Shown: positions 21,735 to 32,145 of the stretch, piece by piece
Layout of the letters: each line of letters starts with the position of its first letter
Numbering within the stretch: position 1 is the first letter of the stretch
From: Meandrina meandrites
Taxonomy: Eukaryota; Cnidaria; Anthozoa; Scleractinia; Meandrinidae
Direction: 5' to 3'
DNA: 64,000 nt
Assembly: GCA_963693305.1 (NCBI GenBank)
Contig: OY855904.1
Span: forward strand, 39,251,417 to 39,315,416
Position numbers and translations under genes: made by a program
The notes under the pieces: model-generated
The model's input: only the letters and a program-made list of their open reading frames with translations
What the model was told of the DNA's origin: nothing
Database searches by the model: none

Positions 21735-22030
21735 TTCCAATATAAAGCTAACTGCAAGCAACATGATGTACCATTTGGCAACCAAAGTGCTTTTAAGGCT
21801 AACCGGAGTACTACATGTATGTATAGGCCAACCGGAATCTTATGCAGGCTAACTGGAGTGGCTTGCATGGCGCGTATGTTTCATGACACATAAGTGCCAT
21901 ACAAGCCAGAAATACCTAAGTTCAATCATTAGCATAACCTCAAGCCACCTCAGCTAACTATACTCAGGCTAAGTGGAGTACTGCTTAGGCTAACCTGGGA
22001 GCTTTTTAGGCTAACCAATGTGCTATTTAT
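21735..22030 (+). repeat. AGGCTAACCGGAGTGC repeat array (copy 1, diverged)
   Basis: Starts with AATATAAAGCTAACTGCAAG, then carries about seven spaced units of AGGCTAACYGGAGTRC (near 21798, 21826, 21847, 21966, 21988, 22010), with unrelated sequence between some of them. The same leader and units occur at 60638-60790. Confidence 0.7.
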
Positions 22031-22039
22031 ATATAGTGG

Positions 22040-23010
22040 AATGGCTCTCATGACCTGTTGGCTCGCACTTTGTCAAGGCCCAAGTTTTTTTTTTTTAACT
22101 CACATGGGAATTAGCCAAGTAGTAGCTGTAAATTTGATTTAAACAAACTCCAGCTTAGTTTTTGCTGGCAACATGCTCTACAAGAAAACCAAACATAGAT
22201 TTCTGTGACATAATGTTTTGAAATGAACAGATTAAAAAAATTCAGCTTTAGAGTCCAAAACAGTTTTAAACATTAAAATAATCTGACATTTTTCTGTAAT
22301 GATTAATGAAAGGAGGGGTGCAAAGAAAATTGATTTTTTCCTTGCCTGACCCAGGTAGACTGCAGCTGGGCAAGGTTAAACCATTATAAGCTTACCCAAA
22401 GTCCCTTTTCGAAACAACTATAACAAAAAATAAAAATCCAGAAAATTAATGTCATTTGGCTATCTAGCAAGTGGAAAAAATTACTGGATCTACTAGCCCA
22501 ACATAAAAGCAGCCAGTTTTTTTCACACACTGAAAAAGGCCATTTAATTTTAATATACTGAGTCTGCATGCTGGAAAATAGCAATTTCATCAAAATAAAT
22601 AGTTTTTGTTTGTTTTGTTTCTTTTTACAGGTGACTTGAAGACTTTGCAAGGGCATTCCTGTTAGTCAAATGAACTTAAAAATACACATTGTGTCAATGT
22701 AATAAAATTGTCACATGATTGATTCCCACATGTTGTCAGTTTAAACCTGAATATACTTTAGTGACATTTATAGCTTTTTATATAATATGAACATCCCAGA
22801 ACCCAATAAGGCTACAGTCATGTACATGTAAATACTGACACTTAATTACATGTAGTTTTTAAAACCATTCTGGGGTTCATGACAAAAAAAAATTGTTTCA
22901 ATAAAAACATGTAAAAATAATAAATAACAGAGAATTTACATAATTATTATTGCAGACAATAAATTTTACTCCAGGTTAAGTTAATGTGTCAAGTTTTTAT
23001 TTTTTTGCAG
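22040..23010. other. Non-coding AT-rich stretch
   Basis: No coding exon or repeat family with clear borders was seen. The sequence is A/T-rich with frequent short poly-T and poly-A tracts. Confidence 0.4.
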
Positions 23011-23189
23011 GACAGGCTTGGTTCCACAGGGTGTGGTTCCAAAAAATATCCTTACCTCCCCCAAGGATGGTTCTTTGGTTTGGACCCTCCCACCCCCTGG
23101 GATTTCCAGTTTAGCTTCATACTTTCTTTTAAAAATTTGTGCTATTGAGACCCCCATCCCCCTCGGAATTTCCAATGACCATCCTTGTG

Positions 23190-23490
23190 GGAGCCGCGGT
23201 GGCCTAATGGTTAGTGCGCTGGACTACAGATCAACAGTCCAGCTTCGAGCCCTGGCCAGGGCATTGCGTTGTGTTCTTGGGCAAGACACTTTACTCTCAT
23301 AGTGCCTCTCCACCCAGGTGTATAAATGGGTACTGGCGAATTTACTGCTGGGGGTAACCCTGCGATGGACTAGCATCCCATCCAGGGGGGAGTAGAAATA
23401 CTCCTAGTCGCTTCATGCTACGGAAGCTGGGATAATCTCCGGCCTGATGGGCCACTAGGCTTGTATGCAGACTTAACCTTTATCCTTGGG
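23190..23490 (+). repeat. tRNA-derived SINE (plus strand)
   Basis: Begins with a tRNA-like head, GAGCCGCGGTGGCCTAATGG (A-box TGGCCTAATGG), then a B-box-like CTTCGAGCC at 23244. A conserved body follows: GTTCTTGGGCAAGACACTTT, GTGCCTCTCCACCCAGG, GTGTATAAATGGGTAC, CCCTGCGATGGACTAGCATC. The body resembles the conserved central domain described in metazoan SINEs (MetaSINE/Nin type). A second, older copy lies on the minus strand at 35272-35563. RNA polymerase III transcription is implied by the family; retroposition would need a LINE in trans. Confidence 0.85.
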
Positions 23491-23644
23491 GTGGGTATGG
23501 ATATTTTCTGGAACTGCACAATGTAGGCATTTGCTTATGAAAGTAAGCTGCAGATTGATCTGATTGATACACACTAATCTATTTTCACATTTACCTGTTT
23601 TCTATGGGATATATAATTATATATTGTTTTTACCGGTTTCACTT

Positions 23645-23646
<2 letters not shown>

Positions 23647-23698
<52 letters not shown>
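23647..23698 (+). repeat. (AAT)n microsatellite
   Basis: An uninterrupted run of about 17 AAT/ATA units. Confidence 0.95.
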
Positions 23699-23699
<1 letters not shown>

Positions 23700-24551
23700 G
23701 TTTACGTTTGGAATAACTGAAGGGCATATGTATTTTTCACTTGTGAATAACAATTATATTCGTTCCAGTGGTAGGTCTATTGTTTTATTGTCATGATAAG
23801 AAGTGACTAGACACTTCTAAGTATGCAGCGGGAATCCCTTCATTAGTATGGAGGAAGACCTGTGTTCATTAGTATGCAGGAAGACCTGTGTTCATTAGTA
23901 CGCAGGAACACAGTTACTAGTATGCAGGAAGACATACAGAAGACTAAAACAAGGCCGAAAAACAACATTATATACTAGTGTTGTTGGCCAAGTTCTTCGT
24001 CTTCCAAATAAAGCGCGTGGGTCTACCAAAGAAGAAGTCGAGGTGCTATGAAAGTAGGAATTTTTTGGTGCCAAAACGCCAGAAGCACTTACATATCTGT
24101 AGTTTGTGGCGGCTTTTTGCATTTATCAACTGCCAGATTTCTTTCATCTTTGGCCGCTCAAAGCTTAAATCTTGGTTTTCAAAACAACCGCCACATGCAC
24201 ATCCACTTCTTTAGTTTAAGCTGAGCTTTCATAGTCTAAGATGTACATTGTCTTTTATTAGTTGGCTATTGTTAACAGAGTTGTGCTTCAAAAACGTTTC
24301 AAAAACCTGAAAAACATCCTCACAAATTCCCGAGTTTACAGTACAACTAAATGAATTTGAATATTTCGCTCTTGTAAAGTTTGAACTTGACATGTGTTTG
24401 CTGTGCTTCAACCAATCACTTGAATGAAATATCAGAAAAGGCACGCGGTGTCAAAATTCAACTGGTTTTCTTTTTTTCTGTACCTTTTTCGTGTATGTAT
24501 ATTATTAATAAGTAATCGCATGATTTTTCTCGTGCAATTAGGAACAAATAA

Positions 24552-24620
24552 GCTGCTACTGCTACTGCTACTGCTACTGCTACTGCTACTGCTACTGCTA
24601 CTACTACTAATAATAATAAT
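24552..24620 (+). repeat. (CTACTG)n hexanucleotide repeat
   Basis: About ten CTGCTA units merging into CTA and AAT repeats. Frames through it give artificial poly-Leu (plus strand) and Val-Ala repeats (minus strand). Confidence 0.95.
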
Positions 24621-25799
24621 GACAATAACATTAAACAGGAGGCTCCTCTCACCAAAGGTGATGAGCAGAGTTCAAGTGAACTTAAGAACTTAAATACTCC
24701 TTTACTTCATAATTCCAATCTATTTTTCACAAACAAATTCTCTTACACTGGACTTCGCTCATGGAAGCTTGTTCCAGGTCCTCTGATGATGCCATAATAA
24801 TCCAGTCTATATTTTTGAGGTGAGCTTTAAGTCATTTTTCCTTAAAGAAAAAAATATAAGTTATGAATATTTTGGTCCAATTCTACACAAAAAAGTTAAT
24901 AATTAACTAAAAAATTATCACAAAGGATGGATATCGTGAATTTTGAAATTTCACACAAATGTCACGAAATCTCTAAATTCTTGCAAAAACCTGAACGATT
25001 TTCACCATATTTCGGTAAAACACACTTTGAAACAATACCCGGTAATTTTAGGCAAATCCAGGATGTTTGGCTTCTATTGCGTGAATGCTACGAGGTTTGA
25101 AGCATACACGTACGTTATATCATGTCGTGCTGTGGTCAGTACATGACGTGACACATTTGTTCAATACCTGCCATTGTTCAATTTTTTAGATACGGAAAGT
25201 ACATCTGTTATTCTGATACATTCTATAATTGCACCATGTTATACGTTTCAATGTTGAATACGTCGATGAACGCCATTATATTGTTAGAGTGATTTTTCAC
25301 CCAAAAAATGTATTTCCCCACGCAGTTTGGGGAAATCCTTTAGTTCGCAATGTGTGGTCAAGAATATTCCATGTCACCTTGGTCACGCTATTCATAACAA
25401 GACTCCTTCAGGACTCCCAAAAACATCCCCGCGTCAATACTGACACACAGTGAAGCTGTTTATCACACTGCAAAAAACTGCAGATACTGTGCTGCAGAAA
25501 AAGCAGTGAAACTCTTGCATCAATGCTAAGAACGTTGTAATCGTGAATTCATGTCGCCAGTTATCACTTTCATTAAGAAATTTCTAGATATGTTAGAAAC
25601 GTTAAGCAAATGTATATTATTGTTCGGTTCAGATAATGTTTCAGTTCCAGTACATACAAACAAGTTCAATGTTATGCAAACTGTGCTTTTTCAGCTGCCG
25701 TAATGATGGTATCTACCCAAATAGGCTATAAGGTGAAAACTTGATTTAGGCAAAGAATAAAACATTGTGTGACAAATACTGTCTTGAACGCTGTACTGT

Positions 25800-25890
25800 T
25801 TAGTCTGGAACAGGGTACCTCTTTGCAATTTTTCTCTGGAACAGGGTCGCAAAGTCATCATTGTTACTCTGGAACAGGTCAAGAGTCTCA
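25800..25890 (+). repeat. CTGGAACAGGGT short repeats
   Basis: TCTGGAACAGG(GT) recurs at 25803, 25834 and 25869, about 31-35 bases apart, just upstream of a C17 tract at 25932-25948. A similar arrangement on the other strand (GTTTAAGACAA repeats before a C tract) is seen at 58385-58716. Confidence 0.6.
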
Positions 25891-26260
25891 GGGAGTCAGC
25901 GGCTCACCCCCGTAGTAAAATTAAAGGAGTACCCCCCCCCCCCCCCCCGATCTGTCCCTGGTTATCTGTACAGTGTAAAACACACTCTAGGGATCAACAC
26001 TATACATTTTATTTCACAAGTTTTTGTTATCAAAATAGCGTTAACCAGACTATCTTTAGCTTATACATGAACAAATGAAACGCTAAAACTACTTTCTTCT
26101 TTACTAAGAAAAATATAAAATGCAACGTGACACTTGCCCCCTGATTTACGTTACGATTCCAGTTTGACACTGGTATAAACATTATTGTCATCTTTGACCT
26201 GTTACATCACGAACACGTGCTGATCTAACGCAAACAAATTGTTGTTCATTGTAAGCCGTG

Positions 26261-26410
26261 TAGCCTGCGAATACAGCCGCTTCTCATTCGCTCATGCTAC
26301 TACATGCGAAACGCGAATACAGCCACCTCTCATCGCTCCCGGCCGGTTTGGCATCTCGCGAAATGCCAAACCGGCCGGGAGCGATGAGAGGCGGCTGTAT
26401 TCGCAGGCTA
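26261..26410. mobile_element. Mutator-like MITE, TAGCCTGCG termini, exact 9-bp TSD
   Basis: Begins TAGCCTGCGAATACAGCC and ends GGCTGTATTCGCAGGCTA. It is flanked on both sides by TAAGCCGTG (26252-26260 and 26411-26419), a perfect 9-bp target duplication as made by Mutator-like transposases. The left arm contains a duplicated block (GCGAATACAGCCACCTCTC at 26313). The inner palindrome is GGCCGGTTTGGCAT with its mirror. No coding capacity. Confidence 0.85.
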
Positions 26411-27214
26411 TAAGCCGTGGGGCCTGTGTAAAAAAAAAAGCTAAGATCGGAATTGATCTCTTTTCGTAATTTGGCTGTAAACATGGCTGTCTTTGTTAAT
26501 GGTAATTGAGATAAATGCTCAATTTCAATGAAATCTTAAAGAAATTGTCCGCCATATATAGCATTTTGATTATTGATGGCCCCCAGCCGATATCCGGGGG
26601 CGTTTTAAGAGTCCTGAAGGAGTCTTGTTATGAATAGCGTGACTAAGGTGACGTGGAATATTCTTGACCGCACATTGCGAACTAAAGGATTCCCTCAAAC
26701 TGCTTAGGGAAAAACATTTTTTAGGCGAAAAGGCATTCTAACAATATAGTGGCGTTCATCGGCGTATTCAACACTAGTACTGAAAAGTATGAAATGGTGC
26801 AATTGTAGAGTGTATCAGAATAACAGATGTACTTTCCGTATCTAAAAAATCGACCAATGGCAGGTATTGAACAAACGTGTGACGTCATGTACTGACCACA
26901 GCACGACATGATATAACGTACGTGTACGCTTCAAACCTCGTAGCATTCATGCAATAGAAGCCAAACATCCTGGATTTGCCTAAAATTACCGGGTATTGTT
27001 TCAAAGTGTGTTTTACCGAAATATGGTGAAAATCGTTCAGGTTTTTGCAAGAATTTAGAGATTTCATGACATTTTTTGTGAAATTTCAAAATTCACGATA
27101 TCCATCCTTTGTTATAATTTTTTAGTTAATTATTAACTTTTTTGTTAACTTTATTAAAAAAAGTTCATAGTCTAGTCCAGAGTCCAGTCCATCTTTTCCA
27201 GCTGGCCTTTCATA

Positions 27215-27425
27215 ACGAACATCATGATGTGAATATCATAATGTCACGACAAACATCATAATGTCGAATATCATAATGCAGACTATTAAATGTCAAGACG
27301 AACATCATAATGTTAAGACGTATTACGTAATGTCATGGTAAAGTTCCATTGCCAATGCATAAATGTCACGACAGACAATTTAATATCAGTATAAATATCA
27401 AAATATCGAGACAAACATATTTTTG
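27215..27425 (+). repeat. AT-rich minisatellite, ACATCATAATGTC type
   Basis: Irregular repeats of CATAATGTC(A)CGACAAACAT with a period of 15-34 bases, at least eight recognisable units. It begins right after the end of the foldback element. Confidence 0.7.
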
Positions 27426-27439
27426 ACACTGATAACGCA

Positions 27440-27780
27440 CCATATTTTACAACATTAAAGTAACTCTGTGAACGGCTGCGATTACTAATTATTTAATTTT
27501 GAGTAACTGCACTCAAGTATCTCGAAATAATATCAAAGCGCCTATTTCATATTTAACGGAATATTTCTGAAATGCTCTTACAGATATTTTTGAAAGTAGT
27601 CAGTAACAAGAATAATGGTTGTTCTTTACGTTATATTGGTAGTGATTGCATTCAGATTTGGAGCAGAAAACTACTGCGAAAGTAAGAAAATAACACAGAA
27701 TTGTCGCTAAGTTTTGGCCGCCACTTTCCTTTTGAGGAGGAGGATTTTGTTTATCTTGTGCCTTGTGTATTTCCTCCCTG
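27440..27780 (+). repeat. Fragment related to the interior of element 7467-8482
   Basis: Shares TTTTACAACATTAAAGTAAC, GAAATGCTCTTACAGAT, TAGTCAGTAACAAGAATAAT and GGCCGCCACTTTCC with 7880-8090, in the same order and at roughly 80-85% identity by eye. The long inverted repeats of that element are absent here, so this is a partial or differently bordered member. Confidence 0.65.
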
Positions 27781-28115
27781 ATGCACGTGCAGTGAATAGT
27801 AATTCGAATTTTCTTCCAACAATGCATCATTAGAAACGGCAATTCAATTGGTTCTTCATAGTAGCACTATTCTGATTGGTGTGACATACATCCATGACTT
27901 ACCAATTCACTCACTGACTGACTCACCACAAGGTCCAACACGACGGCTAAGAGGTATTTCTTTTACAAAAATAACTCAATAAAGCATAAATGATGGTCAA
28001 TGCTGTTTTTTTGTCCTAAATAGGGTCTTAAAATATGGGGTGTTGTCCTACACAGGGTAGGTATTTTAAGTTTTTGCTGTCCTTAACTTTTCAGTGACTG
28101 TCTTAACTTTCGGCT

Positions 28116-28772
28116 TTAAGGGGGGTGACTCTTAACTACCAATTTGTTTCTAAGGCAGGTTTCTAATTGCTATATTTTGGAAATAAAACATCATACAGAT
28201 AAGCTTTTTGCACGAGTTTGTTCTATTGAAGATTCCTCCAAGAGTTTCAAGTGACGGCCTTATTTAACGTGACACGTGACCAGAACAGAAAAAACCCTAA
28301 AACTCAAACGGCGGATAGATTTTAAAATTAAAATGAGCGTCAATAGATAAAGAACGTGCACATGCGTAATGTGATGTATCGTTTTTGTGAAATTCGCATT
28401 ATTATAAGAGTTGTGGCGTAAAAAACACTCATATTTACAGACTTTCATCAGTAGCGTTTCCTTTTTTTTTGTGTAAACAGTAAAAGCATACGTCAGATTA
28501 TAAACACGGCCACGTTATCTCTGATTCGTAAGAGAAATCGGAACTTTACCTTGTTTCCGTGGAGTTTTAGGGATTTTAAATTCTAACGCGCTGTTTGGGA
28601 CTGGCACTAGTTTCGCACGCGTAATGATATATTTTTTAAAGCAGGTGTACCCCCAAATAAAATTCACCATTCAGTGTTACAAAAAGCTTCAAAGTTGCTT
28701 GCTTCAAAATACAGTCTTCAGCAATTCCTTAGCAACTGCTCCAGATCTGTAGTTAAGAGTCTCCCCCCTTAA
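28116..28772. mobile_element. TTAA-flanked element, GGGGGGTGACTCTTAACTAC termini (copy 1)
   Basis: 657 bases including both TTAAs. It starts TTAAGGGGGGTGACTC and ends GAGTCTCCCCCCTTAA, an inverted repeat of about 24 bases with one mismatch. The interior has no credible frame; a 62-codon minus-strand frame (28260-28448) reappears in copy 2 only because the element is repeated. TTAA target use suggests the piggyBac or Kolobok superfamilies. Confidence 0.85.
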
Positions 28773-28911
28773 AGCGAAAGATTACGAAAATTTAAGACTT
28801 TGTGTGGAGCAGTTTTGGTGGGAAATGCGCATGCGCGTGACGTTTGACCACTGTGTGCAGTCACATAGTTTTAAGTGCTGTCAGTTTTCCTGTTCCATAG
28901 TTTGTTGACAA
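28773..28911. other. Unique spacer between twin elements
   Basis: 139 bases not shared with the elements on either side. It includes AATGCGCATGCGCGTGACG, an NRF1-like palindrome. Confidence 0.5.
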
Positions 28912-29511
28912 TTAAGGGGGGTGACTCTTAACTACCAATTTGTTTCTAAGGCAGGTTTCTAATTGCTATATTTTGGAAACAGAACCTCATACAGATAAGC
29001 TTTTTGTACGAGTTTGGTCTATTGAAGATTCCTCCAAGAGTTTCAAGTCACGGTCAGATTTAACGCATCACATGACCAGAACAGAATAAACCCTACAACT
29101 CAAACGGAGGATAGATTTTAAAATTAAAATGAGCGTCAATAGATAAAGAATGTCCACATGCGTAATGTGACGTATCATTTTCATGAAATTCGCATTATTA
29201 TAAGAGTTATGGCCTAATATACACTCATATTTACAGACTTTCATCAGTAGCGTTTCCTTTTTTCGTGTAAACGATAAAAACATACGTCAGGTTATAAAGA
29301 CGGCTACGTTATCTTCCGTGGAGTTTTAGGGATTTGGGACTGGCACTAGTTTCGCACGCACAATGATATATTTTTCAAAGCAGATGTACCCCCAAACAAA
29401 ATTCACCATTTAGCGTTACAAAAAGCTTAAAAATCGCTTGCTTCAAAATACAGTCTTCAGCCATTCCTTAGCAACTGCTCCAGATCTGTAGTTAAGAGTC
29501 TCCCCCCTTAA
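28912..29511. mobile_element. TTAA-flanked element, GGGGGGTGACTCTTAACTAC termini (copy 2)
   Basis: 600 bases, the same orientation and termini as copy 1. It is about 90% identical by eye but lacks a segment near 29310-29330 (GATTCGTAAGAGAAATCGG of copy 1 is absent). Both copies have their own TTAA flanks and unique DNA between them, so they are two insertions or a duplication that kept the borders. Confidence 0.85.
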
Positions 29512-29974
29512 ATGACATGAGCATGTTTGCATGTGTGGGAGATAACAAAATAACACCTGGTTCAGAAAATGTTTCATACACTATGGCCATCAAAATCATT
29601 AATCAAGTATTTTTCAGCAAATAATACAGTTATCCACTCAGAAAATTGCAAATCTGTGTTAAGCTTGAACTGTAACCAGAGTTTTTCAAAAGAAAATAAT
29701 TATACAGAATTGTGGAATATTTGAAGATTCCGTTGCAAAGGAATAAATATTTGAACATTTCGGATCATTTTATTGATTTTCAGTCCTTTCTAAAGCTTTG
29801 GCTACCTGTGCCCCAATATATACAGATAAACAAAGTGCCTAAGACTTCCTAAGCTTATTATATGATTGATTTTCTATGGAAAGCCACGGTCATAAACGTA
29901 ATTACTGCAAAATATCACGTATTCCTGCAAATTTTATAATGTCTTCACACTAATGGCAAACACAAGAGGAATCA

Positions 29975-30056
29975 TAGCCTGCGTGCAGACGTCCCCATTT
30001 CCTTTGCTTCTCGCGGAAGCAAAGGAAATATAATGGAGACGTCTGCACGCAGGCTA
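29975..30056. mobile_element. Mutator-like MITE, TAGCCTGCG termini, 82 bp
   Basis: TAGCCTGCGTGCAGACGTC and its reverse complement flank TTTCCTTTGCTTCTCGCGG and mirror; the whole element is one hairpin. The flanks are GAGGAATCA on the left and GAGGAATCG on the right, a 9-bp target duplication with one change. It shares its first nine bases with the element at 26261. Confidence 0.8.
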
Positions 30057-30067
30057 GAGGAATCGTA

Positions 30068-30487
30068 ACAGCATGGCGATTGCTCGGAATTAACTTTAAT
30101 GGCACTTTCTTCCTACAGAAATAGCCTACTATTGAGCCAAGTTTCAAGTTTCCATACTTGATCGATTTCGAGAAAAAGCGATTTTCCTGTGCGAACAACC
30201 AAAAATTTGCCAACACAAACGGCCCACTCGAGGAAAATGACCAAATCTCTTCAGACTTCCTCTATGAAGTTATTTTCGCCTACAGTTATATGCTACTCAC
30301 CCCTTCAGAAAGAGAAATCGTATTCCACCTTTGCTGTCAAACACAAAACGCTTGGAAGGTAAATAAGTAGAGAAAATCAGCTTGAAATGTTGTTGTTTTG
30401 CAAAAGCATGCGCGCTTCTTTCTTCGAGACGTCACGATGGCCACGCGCATACGTACAGTGGATTTGACGAGTTGACCCCTCCCTCCT
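30068..30487 (+). repeat. Dispersed repeat with CRE-like end (copy 1)
   Basis: The reverse complement of this segment occurs at 54160-54590 at roughly 80% identity. Shared blocks include TCGAGAAAAAGCGATTTT, CTCTATGAAGTTATTTTC, CTTCAGAAAGAGAAATCG, AAAATCAGCTTGAAATGT, ACGTCACGATGGCC and the end AGTTGACCCCTCCCTCCTG. Both copies leave frames of about 70 codons that look alike (FLYEVIF, SEREIV), but indels move the frame between copies, which argues against a protein. Confidence 0.7.
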
Positions 30488-30668
30488 GTTTTGCCGTGAG
30501 TATAACTTTGTTTTACCGTGAGTAAATTTTGTTTTGCTGTGAGTTGACTTTGTTTTGCCGTTAATTAGTGTGTTCTGCCAGGAGTTAATTTTGTTTTGCC
30601 GTCAGACAATATTGTCTTGTCGTGAGTAAAGTTTGTAGTGCCGTGACTTTTTGTTTTACCGTGACAGT
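30488..30668 (+). repeat. Minisatellite of ~25-bp units centred on TTTTGCCGTGAGT
   Basis: About eight units of TTTTGTTTTGCCGTGAGTA type with decay towards the right end (GTTAAT, GTCAGA, GTGACT variants). Five units keep GTGAGT. It begins exactly where the CRE-ended repeat stops. A similar phrase occurs at 1820-1910 (TTTGCCGTGGCGTGAGTTC). Confidence 0.8.
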
Positions 30669-30669
30669 T

Positions 30670-32095
30670 GTGGGACGAACGCGCGGAGCGCGATATACGA
30701 TACGAGCTATTTGGGCAGCTCCCAAATAGCGCGAACCGAAAACTAAAAGAACTGTAATGAAAAGTTGAAAATAACACAAAGAGGAAACGTCACCATCATT
30801 ACATTAGTGTAATTTGCAGAATTTTAAAATTGAAGCAAGAAACTTACCTCTGGAGATATATGTTCGAGATGTGTCCTGGAGATGTAAACAAACAAACTAA
30901 TTTTCTTTGCTTGGCTGCCGAGACATTCTTGCTAGAAATAGAGAGCACGCCTGATGAAGCAAAACAAATCTGATTTCTTAATAATATCGACACAGTTCTC
31001 TTAAATTTTGTAAACAACAGCCGTCAATGCCGTGATTTTACAATTCTGACTGTTAAAAGATGTGGGAGTGAGAATTGAGAACAGCTGCAATGTAACTAAA
31101 GAACTTTCTAGAAGCGTCTAACAGTAGTTCAGATAGTCGGCTTGCTTGTCGGGTTCAGCGATTTTCAAAGGAATCTAATAAGCAAGGGTCAAATCTGAAG
31201 TAATATTAAAGGAGGTGAACAAAGGGAACCGAATAAAAGGAACCCGACTACAATAACGTCACAGTTTTGTTATGTCTGCAGCGTCTGGCAAACAGTGGGA
31301 CTGTACGATTAATTTAAGAATAAAATTTAGTAGAATTTAAGAATTAATTTAGCTGTGGCTAAATGACTCCGAGATTCATTTCTTGTAAATCAACAACAAC
31401 AACTAAATGGCCCATCCAGGCTATGATATCCTAAGCGACTTATTGTGTGTTCATACTAGGCCCAAGCAAGATTAATCTAATCAAGACTAATCATGACGAC
31501 ATGTTTCGCTAAATGTTTACGTCAGGCGGTGCATTGCACGAATCGTGATACAAAACATGTTCATTCTGTCGAGGATGATTAAAGGTAACCTCCCAAGCCA
31601 GGGCCGTAAACCCTACTTTTTAAAGGTACCTGGCAACAGAAGAAGTTGCTTTAAGTTTTCAATACATTTGCCTTCGAAATTTGTTGCAGACTTTTTACCT
31701 CGGTCAACAGATAATTGTACGAAAATGCAACTGCAGGAATGCCAGCTTCCCAGCATATCAACAGCGCTGAAATTTATTTTGATTTGCTAACAAGTCGGGC
31801 TCAGGAGCACGATAAATTCCATTAAATAAAATATTACAATATGCGAGGTGCCTAGTTTACAGATCATAAATTTTTCAGACGACAAATTCAACGTTAAAGA
31901 AACGCTGTACTTCACATCGTGTTTGCCGTTAAATGTTCTGTATCGTTCCTCTCCTCGTACTTGTAATTTTTTTTTGAGGTTTCGTTCGTTTTAAAACTAG
32001 TTTTATGCTGTATGTCACTCCTGAAGTCACAGAATCGCCAAAAATCGCGTGAGCTAGCGTTACTGCAATAGCATCGCGTGACCGACTCTCACATA
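30670..32095. other. Upstream region of the TRIM gene
   Basis: No coding exon was recognised; the 81-codon frame at 31545-31790 has no family features. No TATA box was found near 32.0 kb. GC-containing E-box-like sites begin at 32053 and culminate in two CACGTG boxes at 32098-32115. Confidence 0.4.
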
Positions 32096-32097
32096 AA

Positions 32098-32115
32098 CAC
32101 GTGATCTATCACGTG
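32098..32115. promoter_or_regulatory. Paired CACGTG E-boxes at the TRIM start
   Basis: CACGTGATCTATCACGTG is a perfect 18-base palindrome holding two CACGTG sites 12 bases apart, each followed or preceded by AT, the form preferred by bHLH-zip factors of the USF/MITF/TFE type. It lies 31-48 bases before the favoured start codon, so it would be in the promoter or 5' leader. Confidence 0.5.
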
Positions 32116-32145
32116 ATGTTTGTACACAAGGGGACGAGAGGAGTC

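Larger units (their letters stand above)
24885..27207. mobile_element. Foldback DNA transposon with ~540-bp inverted repeats (copy 1)
   Basis: The left arm (about 24889-25440) includes GGATGGATATCGTGAATTT, CCCGGTAATTTTAGGCAAA and GATACGGAAAGTACATCTG. The right arm (about 26600-27165) is its reverse complement at high identity. The right end continues through AGTCCAGAGTCCAGTCC to TTTTCCAGCTGGCC (27207); the left end lacks this terminus and is truncated. The 1.1-kb interior holds simple repeats, the C17 tract and an inserted MITE (26261-26410). No transposase was recognised. The intact family member is at 50156-51323. Confidence 0.8.

Noticed and set aside
23018..23302. 94-codon plus-strand frame
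   Set aside because: Its C-terminal third is translated SINE head.
24424..24693. Leucine-run protein
   Set aside because: Translation of the CTGCTA microsatellite.
28260..29283. Two similar minus-strand proteins (MKVCKYEC...)
   Set aside because: Similarity is explained by the twin TTAA elements; no conserved domain, and the frame lengths differ through indels.
32101..32145. Upstream extension of the TRIM frame, including a GTG and the ATG at 32116
   Set aside because: GTG is not a usual animal start and ATG 32116 overlaps an E-box with poor context; domain homology begins after 32146.
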